From the NCBI GenBank assembly GCA_045600225.1, contig JAZRXL010000038.1, positions 1 through 6,807 of the forward strand: a stretch of 6,807 nucleotides of DNA, given 5' to 3'. Positions 6,121 to 6,807 of the stretch are shown here, one piece after another. The stretch comes from UBA1181 sp045600225 (GTDB taxonomy: Bacteria > Bacteroidota > Bacteroidia > Bacteroidales > Paludibacteraceae). The position numbers and the translations under genes are program-made. The notes beneath the pieces are model-generated. The model was not told where the DNA came from and did not search any database. It worked only from the letters and a program-made list of their open reading frames with translations. How positions within the stretch are numbered: the first letter of the stretch is position 1; the number at the start of each line of letters is the position of its first letter.

Positions 6121-6807
6121 TTACTTCCGCTTGCCAGACTTGGCTTTGTTCTTCGCCTCCTTTTTGCGCTCATTCATGTACTCACGATAGTCTTTGATAG
6201 GCATAGGCTTAAGATTCTCATCAGAGAACATGAGGTCGATACCTTCCAGCTCCATCATGACCTCTTCATTGTCGCTGAAGTATGCATGAACATAGCGATT
6301 TATGTTCTTCTCTTTCTGGAGAATTGCATTGTCTCGGGCGATGAATAACAGAAGTCCGATGCAAATCAGCCAGATAGACCATGCAATGGACTTAAAGAAA
6401 CCTCGCACATGCTTGCTGGAATAGAAGCACTTGAAATAATACCAAGGGTACAGATACAACGAGTTCAGCAGAATGTGTCCGTTCTCATCCTTGAACTTTG
6501 GTTTCTCATAAGGACTAAGATTCACCCTGCCAAGAAGTTCACACAAAGCATCTGCAACAACCTTATATTGTTTTTTGATGACTCTGGTATTCTTGTTGAA
6601 CTTGTTTATAGCATCAGCGTTGTTTTGGGTTGCCTTTTGGTAAGCTTCTAAAACAGTGCCAGGCTTACCTTCGGAACGGAGTTTCTCTTCTTTTTCCATT
6701 TGAGCCTGGTCTTCTTTCGTCAGATGCTCTTCAACAGCATCCTTGATAGCATCATAGACAACCTCACGAAGAGAATCCTTCTTTACATCCAGTTTGAAAT
6801 TGTCAAG
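6121..6807 (-). CDS. Unrecognised single-pass membrane protein with charged ends (N-terminus beyond window)
   Basis: The frame stays open to the last base of the window, giving 228 visible residues, so the Met at 6697-6699 is probably internal. The first 50 or so residues are strongly charged and helical (D-V-K-K-D-S-L-R-E-V-V then E-E-H-L-T-K-E-D), a likely coiled coil. The middle part has a conserved-looking Y-L-Y-P-W-Y-Y-F-K segment at about 118-126. One transmembrane helix follows at about 139-157 (I-A-W-S-I-W-L-I-C-I-G-L-L-L-F-I-A). The tail beyond it is acidic and then very basic (K-K-E-A-K-N-K-A-K-S-G-K-R-K). There is no signal peptide or enzyme motif. I recall similar small membrane proteins with helical N-termini on Bacteroidales conjugative and mobilisable islands, but cannot confirm membership. 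It converges with the lipoprotein gene; its promoter is outside the window. Confidence 0.8.
   Translation of the reverse strand, partial: LDNFKLDVKKDSLREVVYDAIKDAVEEHLTKEDQAQMEKEEKLRSEGKPGTVLEAYQKATQNNADAINKFNKNTRVIKKQYKVVADALCELLGRVNLSPYEKPKFKDENGHILLNSLYLYPWYYFKCFYSSKHVRGFFKSIAWSIWLICIGLLLFIARDNAILQKEKNINRYVHAYFSDNEEVMMELEGIDLMFSDENLKPMPIKDYREYMNERKKEAKNKAKSGKRK

Overview
The window looks like chromosomal or mobile-island DNA from a member of the Bacteroidales (Bacteroides, Prevotella or a relative). The evidence is moderate GC content, a Bacteroidetes-type lipoprotein (signal peptide, lipobox Cys, acidic residues after it), tightly packed genes without clear Shine-Dalgarno sites, and HsdS C-terminal segments of the Q-Q-Y-E-Y-Y-R-N-K-L-L-T-F type that I associate with this group. 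This assignment is an inference, because there is no rRNA or other marker gene.

Positions 2-5355 hold a type I restriction-modification operon on the + strand, most like the type IC (EcoR124I) family. In order it contains the 3' two thirds of hsdM (methyltransferase, 5' end outside the window), hsdS split into two half-size frames, and a complete hsdR (translocase and endonuclease). The gaps between genes are 1, 5 and 5 nt, so the block is almost certainly one transcript. HsdM, HsdS and HsdR would form one complex: HsdS recognises a bipartite site, HsdM methylates adenine in it, and HsdR translocates and cuts unmodified DNA.

The most interesting part is the centre of hsdS. A run of seven G (1620-1626) sits at the end of the first half. 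By reading frames, G8 or G5 would join both halves into one normal-sized two-TRD HsdS (393 or 392 aa), while the G7 seen here and G6 stop after the first half. The linker that is out of frame here still encodes a typical HsdS pre-TRD sequence (V-T-W-M-K-I-N-E-I), as expected if the fused form is the ancestral or ON state. About 60 nt upstream is a perfect 12-bp tandem duplication encoding A-E-L-E twice, at the place where EcoR124I and EcoR124II differ in their TAEL repeats and hence in spacer length. The locus therefore carries two possible slippage devices that could change target specificity.

Positions 5374-5814 encode a small lipoprotein with a lipocalin-like look, starting 18 nt after hsdR. 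Positions 5815-6120 are AT-rich and non-coding, with three inverted repeats between convergent genes. Positions 6121-6807 on the - strand hold the C-terminal part of an unrecognised protein with one membrane segment and charged ends; its 5' end lies beyond the window.
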